From assembly GCF_003573695.1 (NCBI RefSeq), contig NC_039363.1, positions 161,464,747 to 161,528,746 on the forward strand: 64,000 nt of DNA, written 5' to 3'. Both the position numbers and the translations under genes were made by a program. The notes under the pieces are model-generated. The model was not told the DNA's origin and made no database searches. It was given only the letters and a program-made list of their open reading frames with translations. Origin of the DNA: Papaver somniferum (Eukaryota > Streptophyta > Magnoliopsida > Ranunculales > Papaveraceae). The stretch's first letter is position 1, and every line of letters begins with the position of its first letter. Shown here in pieces: positions 46,281 to 58,233 of this stretch.

Positions 46281-48723
46281 TGAAAAAGCGGGGGTCTAAA
46301 AACACCACCCAATATTTCACTTAGCAATCTGTATGGACTAACTCCGAATTACTTTATAGAGATTCAACTAGATAGTCAGACTCAATCTAGGTAAAAGTAT
46401 CTCAAGGAGTTAATATCTCTCTCTCGTTCTGATTTACTCGAGCTAATAGAAATCAGCGAGTCTTTAATCAAACACAAGGAATAACTTGGATGGTACCAAA
46501 GACCAATATCCAAGGATCAATCAATTTAAATCAACAACCAAAGGTTGGATATTCTAATTGATGATCTACAATGCACAACCTGTATTATTTCAATTATAAA
46601 GATAAACAATGTAATGCGGAAACTGAAATAACACAGACACCAGAATTTTGTTAACGGAGAAACCGCAAATGCAGAAAAACCCCGGGACCTAGTCCAGATT
46701 GAACACACACTGTATTAAGCCTCTACAGACACTAGCCTACTCCAAGCTAACTTCGGATTGGACTGTAGTTGAACCCCAATCAATCTCCCATTGATCCAAG
46801 GTACAATTATGCTCCTACGCCTATGATCCCTGCAGGATACTGCGCACTTGATTCCCTTAGCTTATCTCACCCACAACTAAGAGTTGCTACGGCCCAAAAT
46901 CGCAGGCTTTGACAATAAACAAATATATATCCCACAGACAAGTTTATCAAAGGATCAATCTGTCTCCCACAGATAAACCCTAAATTTTTTGTTCTGTCTT
47001 TTGATAATAATCAAGGTGAACAAGAACCAATAGATAATCCGATCTTACATTCCCGAATAACAGCCTAGAGTTATCAATCACCTCACAACAATCTTAATCG
47101 TATGGTAGCGAAACAAGATGTTGCGGAATCACAAATAATTAGACGAAGATGTTTGTGATTACTTTTCATATCTTGCCTATCGGAGATATCAATCTCAAGC
47201 CAATCAATATGATTGCACTCGTACGATAGAAGATGCAAGATCAGATCACACAACTACGATAAAAGTAGTATCGGTCTGGCTTCACAATCCCAATGAAGTC
47301 TTTAAGTCGTTAACCTGGTTTTAGAAGAAGAAAACCAAAGGTTAAAGGAGAATCGACTCTAGCACGCAAACTAGTATCACACATAAGGTGTGGGGATTAG
47401 TTTTGCACAATACTCGATGTCTCCTTTATTTAGTCTTTCAAATCAGGGTTTTCAATCAATGTTAGCTTAGTAACAAAGCATTCAATATCCACCGTTATAT
47501 GAAAACCTGATTTAAATTCAAGCTTATATTTCTCAACCGTTAGATCGAAAACTTAGCTTGTTATACACTCTTGACAATGCACACTTCTAGGTTTGTTAAC
47601 CGTACCCAATCGTATGCACTTATTGGTTCAACAATATTTAACGAAAAGGTTAGCCATATGAGAATTTCATATCAACCATGTTCTTCTTCACCATAACTAG
47701 TTCAAATGACTTCAAATGAACTAGTTAGTGAGTTTTTCAATTGCAAGCAAATCTTATGTTCTACAAAAGACACAATTGAAGCAAAGATGATTTGATTCAC
47801 TTGAATCGGTTCATGAACTTTTATAGCCACGGTTTGCAAACTGCATTCCTTAGTCTTTTTAAGTTTAAGTTCAGAAATCATCTTCAGATATATAACCTTC
47901 TCAAGTTCGCAGACTAGGTTCGCGGACTTAAGTTACCGGGCAGAGTTTACAATCTCCAGCAGAAATTCTCGGGTATGAGAACTTTGCCGGTTCGCGGAAT
48001 TAGCTTCACGCAAGTAGTTTGTCAACTCCAGCAGAAATTCTCGGGTTTGAGAACTTCGGCAGTTCGCAGACTGAGTTTGCGGACTTGGCTCACGTCATTC
48101 TTCCGGTTCTCTTGATCAACAAAGTCCGCAAACTTTGGTTTAAGGAATAGGAGTGTTTCTACAACAATGCTTATGTCCACCATTGGTTATGTAATATAAA
48201 CTCTTATTTCAATCATTGAAACATTCTTAGAGGACGTTATACAGTTGTTACACCATTTCTCGTCAAAGCAATTTTCAAAGTGATTGAAACATATCATGAC
48301 TTTCGTCACTAGGTAAAGATAAACTTGATCGAAGAGAAAAGCTTACCAACACATATTTAGAGATATAGATAGGCGAGGTATACTCGGCTCGAAATACCAA
48401 ATGTGTATAATCAAAGTCTATATATATAACATACGAATTCTTGTCTCAAAGAGTAGGAGATAGAGCAGATAGACTTTTGATTGACAGATAAGTTCATGTA
48501 TTCACATACCTTTTTTTCGAGAAGTTCCACCGGTTCCTTGAGTAGTTCTACTTCTTGTATGATGAATCGTCATGAAGTCCTTGAGCTCAATTACACTTTT
48601 TATCCTAGTCCGAGACTTAGCTATAATAGACTAGAAATCAAGACTTATAGTTTTGATCACTAACATTGACAAACATGCTTGAGATAGCAACGCATGCGAT
48701 TTCTACCGAGCAATGCTCTAACA
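46281..48723 (-). repeat. 3' LTR of the gag-only element
   Basis: TGTTAGAGCATTGC...GCTTTTTCA on the minus strand, 2443 bp. It contains the TTCGCGGACT word module at about 47903-48090. Confidence 0.9.
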
Positions 48724-50391
48724 ATCTCCCCCTTTGTCAATTTTAGTGACAAAACTATCAATACATATGGAATACAAAAAAGATAAAGAAACTTTAGTAG
48801 CTCCTATTCCACATGTCTAATCTTCAACATTCCTTGAAATCTTCGTCACTTCCAAGTACTCCAATGATCCCAAAGGTTGTAAGTTTAGCATCACCGCTGT
48901 TGAAGATCTGTAGCTATAACAATGAGAAAGCATCAGTCTCGATCATTGTTATACAGTGTGAAAGTCCAATTGTATCACAACTTCAACAATAATACTATGG
49001 TGATATGTATCACTCCCCCTTAGTCAATACTCCATCTCACATGGAAACCACTCCCCTTACACAATGATCCGAAAACCATATGTATTTGTAGTGTGAACTA
49101 CATATTAATTCTCCCCCTTTTTGTCAAAAAAATTGGCAAAGGTACAAGAACGGGATCATAATGAAATTTCAGAAATAGACATTTCATGACTAAAACAAAA
49201 ATAAATACCAACTAATTTAGATGCAATCATAAAGCCGAAGCTAAATGCATTCATCAAGGAGTTTAAAGATACAAGATAACCCTCTAAAATTCCACAACCG
49301 CACACCCCTCAAGATATAACCATTAAGCACAAGTTCAAAAGAACTCTCCCACATTATATGTCATTCCCGAAAGAACAACAACGAGCGACCTCAATTTCAA
49401 AAGAAAAGAAGGATTTTTATTGGACACCAAAAACCATGAGAATGATTTTCTATATCCAAAAACTCAATCAAATTAATCACAAGTAAACCCATGATTAATT
49501 TAATCGGAATACACAATCAAACTAAACACAAAAAGTGATTAATTCAATTGATTGTGCTCATAAGATAACTTACGGAGCTACGACTAAGTTAACCATAAGA
49601 AAATGATTAGCTTAACCATTCATAGACTCAACACAAGAAAACCTTATGGAGTCATGAAAATACTCATCTAGATTAATTACAAGAGAACCCATAATTAATC
49701 TAATTGGAATACACAACCAAACTAATTACAAAAGTAATCAATTTAATTGTCATTTGTTTTGCTCGACATAAGAATACTTACGGAGAAATTACTAAATAAC
49801 CAAACAAGATGATTAATTTAGTTCAATATGCTCGACATAACCTATCTCACGGAACAACAACTAAGCTAATAAAATAAACTTGGTTGTATAATGCTCAACA
49901 TAAGATACATTACGAAGCCTCACAGTAATACATAAAATATGGATCAGGGATGATCAATACTGTTGAATACACAAGGATTCATTCTATCTTCAATCACTAT
50001 TTGCATAACGACAATAATAGACATAATTCTTGAAAACAAAAGATTTTAACCTATCTTCCATAAAGATTGACAATATAGGCTTAACTTTTGTATTTGCCAA
50101 AAGTGCATTCATTCTTTTACCAGTACGTGAATACCGAACACGAATGACTTTACTTTTGACAAAGTATGGGACAAATATAGTTCACGGACGTAAACACCAA
50201 TCCCATAACAAATTTCAATATATCAAATCATAAAGATTAATACTGCAAAACATCATCCTCCAAATATTTTTAGAATTTAATACCAATAAACCTAAAAAAA
50301 AGAAGATGAAAAATAATAGTTATGTGTAGTCACAATCATTGCTATTCAAAGCACTAGTTATTCTTCCAACTAAACCAAAAAAGAATACATA
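48724..50391 (-). other. 3' noncoding region of the gag-only element
   Basis: AT-rich sequence with many imperfect copies of words like TAATTTAATTGGAATACACAACCAAACTAA (49440-49760), suggesting internal tandem duplication. A second purine tract (AAAAAGGGGGAGAATTAATATGTAGTTCACAC, around 49100-49130) matches one in the plus-strand relative at 61275. No frame of note. Confidence 0.6.
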
Positions 50392-50730
50392 CTAGGAAAC
50401 AATATCTTTGAGAAATTCCTTATCATTCCCGAACTCCTTGTCGTCAACAACCATTGGAATATAAGGTTCATGGAGGAATGAGTCAATACCAACAGACCGT
50501 CTTGGCTGATGATGTCGAACCAAGGCCTTCTGAATTTCCAAAGATCTTAAAACGCAAGCCTTTATTTCACTAACCTCCTTTCTTACTTCTTTCAACTTAT
50601 CAAGAATATCGGAAAACTTCTGAGAGTTTGAATGGACAGCCCTTGGCTTTCTTGTATTCCTCCTCTTTCTTTTCAAGGAAGGAGTTCCTGGATATTTCTC
50701 TTTTTCCTTGATTGATGGCTTAGCAATCAT
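50392..50730 (-). CDS. small coiled-coil protein of SIRE-like elements (copy 1)
   Basis: The frame has 112 residues. The N-terminus is very basic (KRKRRNTRKPR), giving a nuclear-signal-like patch. A coiled coil follows (about residues 38-70, LDKLKEVRKEVSEIKACVL), and the C-terminus carries DDKEFGNDKEFLKDIV. It lies downstream of gag, where pol or an envelope-like gene would sit in a complete SIRE element. A frame with similar start, coiled coil and a FxNxKEFxxD tail occurs at 63671-64000, and a more diverged one at 59863-60269. It may derive from the coiled-coil part of the envelope-like ORF known in SIRE elements; that origin is inference. Function is unknown. Confidence 0.55.
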   Translation of the reverse strand: MIAKPSIKEKEKYPGTPSLKRKRRNTRKPRAVHSNSQKFSDILDKLKEVRKEVSEIKACVLRSLEIQKALVRHHQPRRSVGIDSFLHEPYIPMVVDDKEFGNDKEFLKDIVS

Positions 50731-51105
50731 ATTGACATGTTTTCAATCCAAAGACATGATGCTTAGAGAACAGTTATAAACAACTGGTTTTTGTGAGTGG
50801 AATTCACAATATCATCAAGCATTCTTAAGATATAAAAGATATCAGAGAGGAAAAAGGAATGTAGGGTTCGCAACCTTTAAACAGGTTCGTGGACGCCCAA
50901 CCCTAAACCCTATAAAGAGTAAAATTGTCGATAATAACCCTTTCTTTTATTTTGATAGACAAACAACTAATAAAAGAAGAAGAAAAACTTTTCTTAAAAC
51001 CTGATTGGTACACAACCTTGTCTCTTTTGATCAGGCACATGAGACAAGATTTACCTAACAACGCAATCATTTTGTGTTGTGGTGAACAACAATTTGTCCA
51101 CCATT

Positions 51106-52611
51106 TTACTCTAGAGAGTAATCCTCAGACTTCTGTCTATCAAAGCGATTTGACCATACTTTCTTCTCTAATGGTCTTATTTTATCTTTAGAAACCAACT
51201 TCTTACACGAAGATAAAATCCTACATACCTCAGCAGTCTTCTGAGAAAGTTTAAGCTTCCTTGCCAATCGATTTTCTCTTCGTTGAAGTTTGTTGGCGTG
51301 CCTCACTTGATGTTTGTTCTTGTAACATCTTGATAGTTCATGACCCTTCTGAGAACAAAACAAGCACGTCAAACTTGGATAGTATTCAGGAATCTGTGGT
51401 GCGATACCAGCCAGACACATAGTAGATCCTGAAACATTACAAACAGAGTTTCCAAAGGATGGGTCAATTGATTCTTCCAGCTTGATTGGATTCTCTTATT
51501 CACCGAAACCATCAAGGTTGATATATGTATCTCTACAATTATCAAAATCAATGTTTTCACATAGAAGACCAACACTTGATTTCCTATCTTCATCAGAATC
51601 ATAGATTTCAGACATCTCATCAAGTGTTATAGCAAGACCTTTGTTCCCAATGTATTTTCTACGATTTGGGCACTCGCTTGAAAAATGACCAAAACCTTTA
51701 CACTTGAAGCACTGTGGCATGTCCTCGTCATCAGCCTCATCAGCATCCCTATTTTAGGAGGGACGCGATTGTGGGTTTATCTTATGACCTAGGTTTGTCT
51801 CTTGAAAACCATTTACTTCTCTTCAATAGAAGATCCCTAAACTGTCTTGTGATCAAGGAGACTGATTTGTCAAGATCTTCATCCGTAAAACCACCCTCAG
51901 ACTGATCATCCTCAGAGACATAAATACTTTTACTTTTATCAAGTAACTTAGTGTTCTTCTGTGCTTTAAAGGAAACATCATTTCCAATTTTGGATGTATG
52001 CTCATGATCAAAGATCTTTAGCTTTCCAACCAATGTATTTCTGAAAAGATTATCAAGGTTATTTCCTTCGACGATGGCATGCTTCTTAGACTTGTATCTA
52101 TATGGAGCGATCTGAGAATTTTCATCACAATGTCCTTTCAGGAATAGTCTTACCCAATGCAAAAGATGCATTAACAATTTCAGAAACTTTGTGATTAAAA
52201 ATGTATGCCATATGAAAGGTTATCCCAATCGAAATTAAGGTTTTGAATCCTAGCTTCCTTTTCACTGGAGTTACATTCAAATACGGTTTCTAAGATATCC
52301 CAAGCATCTTTAGACTTAGTGCAATTTGACACATGGTGCTGAAGATTTAGGGTAATGGCATGTATGATGGCATTCAAACCGTCGGAATTTTGCTTTGCAG
52401 CAAGTATCTCGGAAGGATTATATTCACCAATATTCTTGGGAACGTTTACATCTCCAACTGCCACAAGGGGAGCATCATAGCCATTAATAACATATCCCCA
52501 TGATTGAAAATCACGCGCTTGAAGAAAAGCTCGCATAAAAATTTTCCACCATAAGTAATTAGAGACATCGAACACTGGTGGTACGTTAATAGAGATAGCA
52601 CCTCTGTCCAT
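51106..52611 (-). pseudogene. SIRE-like gag with two zinc knuckles, broken
   Basis: The ATG at 52611 opens a Gag of the UBN2/copia type (YLWWKIFMRAFLQ, SKDAWDILETVFE). It closes at 52195 because of a deletion relative to the copy at 61866. Later frames continue with acidic sequence, a CCHC knuckle CFKCKGFGHFSSEC (about 51712-51670) and a second knuckle CLFCSQKGHELSRC (about 51366-51325), ending at 51106 with a Lys/Arg-rich tail. Gag would form the particle and bind RNA. The frame is broken in at least three places. No protease or pol follows. Confidence 0.85.
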
Positions 52612-52663
52612 AGAGTCAGATCGTTACAAACACAGGCTTGTAAGGTCTTAAACGTGTTTGCTT

Positions 52664-52677
52664 GCTCTGATACCAAT
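52664..52677 (-). promoter_or_regulatory. primer-binding site (initiator tRNA-Met)
   Basis: On the minus strand ATTGGTATCAGAGC directly follows the LTR. TGGTATCAGAGC is the complement of the 3' end of plant initiator tRNA-Met, the usual copia primer. Confidence 0.9.
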
Positions 52678-55095
52678 TGAAAGGTCTAACAACACTACCC
52701 AATATTTCGCTTAGAAATCTGTATGTACTAACTCCGAGTTACTTTCTAGAGAATCAACTAGACAGTCAGACTCAATCTAGGTAAAAGTATCTCAAGGAGT
52801 TAATATCTCTCTCTTGTTTTGATTTACTCGAGCTAATAGAAATCAGCGATCTTTAATCAAACACAAGGAATGACTTGGATGGTACCAAAGACCAATATCC
52901 AAGGATCAATTAATTTAAATCAACAACCAAAGGTTGGATATTCTAATTGATGATCTACAACGCACAACCTGTATTATTTCAATTATAAAGATAAACAATA
53001 TAATGCGGAAATTGAAATAACACAGACACCATAATTTTTTTAACGAGGAAATCGCAAATGCAGAAAAAACCCAGGGACCTAGTCGAGATTGAACACACAT
53101 AGTATTAAGCCGCTACAGACACTAGCCTACTCCAATCTAACTTCGGACTGGACTGTAGTTAAACCCCAATCAATCTCACACTGATCCAAGGTACAGTTGT
53201 GCTCCTACGCCACTGATCCCAGTAGGATACTGCACACTTGATTCCGTTAACTGATCTCACACACAACTAAGAGTTTCTACGACCCAAATCGCAGGCTTTG
53301 ACAATAAACAAATCTGTCTCCCGCATACAAGTCTATCAAAGGATCAATCTGTCTCCCACAGACAAACCCTAAAGGTTTTGTTCAGTCTTTTGATAATAAT
53401 CAAGGTGAACAGGAACCAATCGATAATCCGGTCTTATGTTCCCGAAGAACAGCCTAGAGTTATCAATCACCTCACAACAATCTTAATCGTATGGTAGCGA
53501 AACAAGATGTTTCGGAATCACAAACAATGAGACTAAGATGTTTATTACTTTTTATATCTTGCCTATCAGAGATATCAATCTCAAGCCAATCAATCTGATT
53601 GTACTCGTACGATAGAAGATGCAAGATTATATCACACAACTACGATAAAAGTAGTGTCGGTCTGGCTTCACAATCGCAATGAAGTCTTTAAGTCGTTAAC
53701 CTGGTTTTAGAATAAGAAAACCAAAGGTGAAAGGAGAATCGACTCTAGAACGCAAACTAGTATCACACGTAAGGTGTGGGGATTAGTTTTGCACAATACT
53801 AGATGTCTCCTTTATATAGTCTTTCAAATCAGGGTTTGCAATCAATGTTAACTTAGTAAAAAAACATTCAATATTCACCGTTAGATGAAAAACTGATTTA
53901 GATTCAAGCTAATATTTCTCAACCGTTAGATCGAAAACTTAGCTTGTTATACACTCTTGAAAATGTACGCTTCTAGGTTTGTTAACCGTACCCAATCGTA
54001 TGCACTTATTGGTTCAACAATATTTAACCAAAAGGTTAGCCATATGAGCATTTCATATCAACCATGTTCTTCTTCACCATAACTAGTTCAAATGACTTCA
54101 AATGAACTAGTTAGAGAGTTTTTCAATTGCAAGCAAATCTTATGTTCTACAAAAGACACAATTGAAGCAAAGATGATTTGATTCACTTGAATCGGTTCAT
54201 GAACTTTTATAGCCACGGTTTGCAAACTGCATTCCTTAGTCTTTTTAAGTTTAAGTTCAGAAATCATCTTCAGATATATAACCTTCTCAAGTTCGCATAC
54301 TAGGTTCGCGGACTTAAGTTACCGGGCAGAGTTTACAAACTCCAGCAGAAATTCTCGGGTATGAGAACTTTGACGGTTCGCGGAATTAGCTTCACGCAAG
54401 TAGTTTGTCAACTCCAGCAGAAATTCTCGGGTTTGAGAACTTCGGCAGTTCGCGGACTTGGCTCACGTCATTCTTCCGGTTATCTTGATCAACAAAGTCC
54501 GCAAACTTTGGTTCAAGGAGTAAGAGTGTTTCTACAACAATGCTTATGTCCACCATTGGTTATGTAATATAAAATCTATTCCAATCATTGAAACATTCTT
54601 CGAGGACGTTATACAGTTGTTACACCATTTCTCGTCAAAGCAATTTTCAAAGTGATTGAAACATATCATGACTTTCGTCACTAGGTAAAGATAAACTTGA
54701 TCGAAGCGAAAAGCTTACCAATACATATTTTGAGATATAGATAGGCGAGGTATACTCGGCTCGAAATACCAAATGTGTATAATCAAAGTCTACATATATA
54801 GCATACGACTTCTTGTATCAAAGAGTAGGAGATAGAGCAGATAGACTTTTGAGTGACAGATAAGTTCAAGTCTTCACATACCTTTTTGTCGAGAAGTTCC
54901 ACCGGTTCCTTGAGTAGTTCTTCTTCTTATATGATGAATCGCCATGAAGTCCTTGAGCTCAACTACACTTTCTATCCTAGTCCGAGACTTAGCTATAATA
55001 GACTAAAAATTAAGACTAATAGTTTTGATCACTAACATTGACAAACATGCTTGAGATAGCAACGCATGTGAGTTCGACCGAGCAATGATCTAACA
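52678..55095 (-). repeat. 5' LTR of the gag-only element
   Basis: TGTTAGATCATTGCTCGG...TTTCA, 2418 bp, colinear with the 3' LTR. The word module is at about 54293-54465. Confidence 0.9.
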
Positions 55096-55100
55096 ATAGG

Positions 55101-56479
55101 TACTTCTCTTACCTTGTGCATTTTTACTCATATTTGCATTCAAACTTGCAGCTTGATTCCTTGTTGTTACATTTGTTTTCTTTCCAAATCTTGTCATTTC
55201 TTGAATAAAATCCTCCCCATTTCTTGAAGTAGTTGAGTCAGTAGAAGTATGAATTGAGGCGGAATCAATATGTTTCTCCTGGAAAACACCTTCACTCTTT
55301 TGTGAAACAGATGAATTATTGTTATTTAGTTGACAAGTAGCTGCAATATTGAATTAACACCCTCTATTGCAGCTGAAGTAGAATGAGACACTAGAGGACC
55401 AATTAGAGGTTGGATATTTACCACATTATTTATAGATGGAGCATTGGAAACCCTTGTAATAATTTTGTCCACAGGAAGTAGTGGAAAATCTTCATGTGAC
55501 TCAAGTGATCCTCTGAATTACTCAGTTTGGTTCTGTAAAATATGAAATTTCCCAGATGAAGATTCACCCTGAACGGGAGGAATTATAGAATCTACCGTTT
55601 CATTATCACTTAAAATATGATCTTCTATATGTTCAATGATATGATCACCCTCTTTCTCAACTGGAGTAAAACAAATATCAAAACTTTTAGTAGTTTGAGC
55701 TGTTTTTTTCCTCCATTGATTCTTTGGTTTTTCTAGTAAAACTTCTTGCAGATTTTCAGTATTTTGTGATTCACCTATTTTTACTCTGCATTCAGCTGTT
55801 AAATATCCTATAATGGAGCAGAGATTACAAAACTTTGGCTTCTTTAAGATTTGCACAGCTTGATCAAATTTCCCATACTTATATTCTACTACCACTTTAC
55901 TGGAATGAATTTTGCAAAATCAACTTCTACTAACACACTTTCATAATAGACAATTTCTCTTTTTAAAGTGATCTCATCTACTTTGATTTCTCTTCCAAAT
56001 TTACTACCCATCTGTAGGAGAATGTTTTCCTTCCAATATTATATACTTAGACCAGGAAATGTTATCCATACAAAAGCTGAAGAGGTTTTCTGATTATCTG
56101 GATTGAAATTTGGTTCCCATGCTCTGAGTTTCAGAGTTTGGGATTCAACCATCCATAACCCCTTCCAGATAAGGCTTCTATCTGCTTCATTATCTAATTT
56201 GATGATAAAAACCTTTTCCCAGAGGTATGAATTGCAGAGAACCTTTTAAAAACCATTGTTGTTTTAAAGAAGTAGCTGCTACATTCATCTTCAGTTTAAC
56301 AAAATCAAGTCTCCCAATCAAATTATATTTCCATTCATTTAAACTTTCTTCAATGACCTCATCAGGAATAAACAAAGATGGGGGATCCTCAGGATTTATT
56401 TCATAAGAACTAAATTTAGGGCTCAAATTTTCTGAATTGGATCGAAAACCATATCCACCTGAAATCGATTTTCAGACAT
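55101..56479 (-). pseudogene. LINE ORF1 (DUF4283 and zinc-knuckle protein), broken
   Basis: The ATG at 56479 begins MSENRFQ; a frame change soon follows. The next part (56426-56190) reads EEVIEESL-like then LIGRLDF and WFLKGSLQFIPLGKGFY, matching the DUF4283 domain of plant LINE ORF1 proteins. Further on (about 55895-55518) comes KPKFCNLCSIIGYLTAEC, the ORF1 zinc knuckle with its His replaced by Tyr, then an acidic Ser-rich tail. The frame continues past a stop at 55518 to the SIRE-like insertion at 55095. ORF1 proteins bind LINE RNA; this copy is decayed. Confidence 0.8.
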
Positions 56480-56644
56480 AATAAATGTAATAAACAACAG
56501 AAGTATTAACGCCAATCATCATATTAAAGGAAAAAACACCTGAATTAAGAAGAGATCAGATCGAATACCAAGAAAATCTACGAATTTAATGAACGAGTCG
56601 GTCTCCGATTTTGTCGCCGATTCGCAGAGAAAAAAGTACCCAAT

Positions 56645-56658
56645 TTCATGAATTGATT
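56645..56658. repeat. 14-bp target-site duplication, right copy (LINE)
   Basis: TTCATGAATTGATT, matching 42476-42489. The plus-strand SIRE-like LTR resumes after it. Confidence 0.9.
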
Positions 56659-58167
56659 CAAGTGAATCAAACCGATTTTGTTTCAATTGTGTCTATGAAT
56701 AAATACCTAAGCAATTGAACAACTATATCAACTAGTTCTTATGAGTCATTTGAACTAGTTATGAGAAAGATGAATATGGTTGATATGAAAGTACTCATAT
56801 GGCTAACCTCGATTAACTATTTGTGAACCAACCAAGTGTACACGTTTAGGTACGGTTTCTCAAACCTAAATGAAACACATTTCATTTGTGTATGACAAGC
56901 TAAGTTTCGATCTAATGGTTGAAAGATATTAGCTTGGAGAAATAAGGTTTTTCATCTAACGGTGAATATTAAATGCTTTGTTACCAAGGTAACTTAGATT
57001 GCAAACCCTGATTTGAAAACTATATAAAGGATACATCTAGCAACTGGAAAACTAATCCCCACACCTCCTGTGTGATACTAGTTGGTTTCCTAGAGTCGAT
57101 TCTCCTTTAACCTTAGGTTTCTTCTCGAGACCCTGTAGGTTAACGACTGAAAGACTTCATTGGGATAGTGAAGCCAGACGAAACTACTTCTCTTGTAGTT
57201 GAGCGATCTGATCTTTCCATATTCTATCATACGAGTTCAATTAAATAATTGACTTGAGATTATATCTCCGATAGGACAAGATAAAAAGAAATCACAAACA
57301 TCTTCGTCTCATCGTTTGTGATTCCGCAACATCTTGTTTCGCTACCGTACGATTAAGATTGTTGTAAGGTGATTGATAATACTAGGTTGTTCTTCGGGAA
57401 TATAAGTCCGGATTATCAATTAGTTCATGTTCACCTTGATTTGTCAAAAGACGGAACAAAAACTCTTAGGTCTATCTGTGGGAGACAGATTTACCTATCA
57501 TAGACTTTTCTGTGTGATACAAATTTGTTTATTAAAGTCTTCGACTTTGGGTCGTAGCAACTCTTGGTTGTGGGTGAGATCAGCTAATGGAATCAAGTTC
57601 GTAATATCCTACTGGGATCAGAGACGTAAGGAGCGCAACTGTACCTTGAGTCAGTGTGAGATTAATTATGGTTCAACTACAGTCCAGACCGAAGTTAGTT
57701 TGTAGTAGGCTAGTGTCTGTAGCGGCTTAACACAATGTGGTGTTCAATCTGGAATAGGTCCCGGGGTTTTTCTATATTTACGGTTTCCTCGTTAACAAAA
57801 TTTCTGGTGTCTATGTTATTTCTGTTCCGCATTATTTTTTGTTATATAATTGAAATATCACAGGTTGTGCGTTAAGATCAATCAATTAGAATATCCAACT
57901 TTTGGTTGTTGATTTAAATTGATTGACACTTGGATATTGATCTTTAGTACCATCCAAGTTATTATCCTTGTATTTGATAAAGACTCGCAGATTTCTATTT
58001 GCTTGAGTAAAGATCAAATCAAGTGAGAGAGATATTAACTCCTCGATATACTTTTCTCTAGATTGAGTCTGACTGTTTAGTTGATTCTCTAGAAAGTATA
58101 TTGGAGTTAGTCCATCCAGATTGCTAATCGAAATATTGGGTATGATTGTTATATCCCCGCTTTTTCA
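56659..58167 (+). repeat. 5' LTR, second part
   Basis: It continues the LTR begun at 41634 and ends CCCCGCTTTTTCA. It shares the CCCGGGG...CCTCGTTAACAAAAT core (about 57758-57802) with all SIRE-like LTRs here, in the opposite orientation to those at 19156, 46281 and 52678. Confidence 0.85.
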
Positions 58168-58181
58168 ATTAGTATCAAAGC
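58168..58181 (+). promoter_or_regulatory. degenerate primer-binding site (initiator tRNA-Met)
   Basis: ATTAGTATCAAAGC differs at two positions from the ATTGGTATCAGAGC seen in relatives. Confidence 0.7.
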
Positions 58182-58233
58182 AGGAAAACACGTTTAAGAC
58201 CTCAAAAGTCTATGTTTGTAGCGACCTGACTCT

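Larger units (their letters stand above)
46281..55095 (-). mobile_element. gag-only SIRE-like Ty1/copia element
   Basis: It has two LTRs of about 2.4 kb (5' LTR 55095-52678, 3' LTR 48723-46281, minus orientation), a primer site complementary to initiator tRNA-Met (52677-52664), gag remnants (52611-51106), a small coiled-coil frame (50730-50392), noncoding sequence and a purine tract AAAGGGGGAGATTG before the 3' LTR. The interior is 3.9 kb with no protease, integrase or reverse transcriptase. It lies inside the LINE, between ORF1 and ORF2. It would need the pol of an autonomous relative such as the decayed copy at 34740-41633. Confidence 0.88.
42490..56644 (-). mobile_element. LINE (L1-type) retrotransposon, interrupted
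   Basis: The LINE reads on the minus strand from 56644 to a poly-A tail (T run 42490-42497), flanked by a 14-bp duplication. It inserted into a SIRE-like LTR. ORF1 (56479 to about 55320) and ORF2 (46255 to about 43390) are separated by a later SIRE-like insertion (46281-55095). Without that insertion the LINE is about 5.3 kb, close to full length for plant L1 elements. Both ORFs have frameshifts, and the reverse-transcriptase active site is mutated, so this copy is dead. The exact duplication and near-complete 5' end suggest a full-length insertion. Confidence 0.9.
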
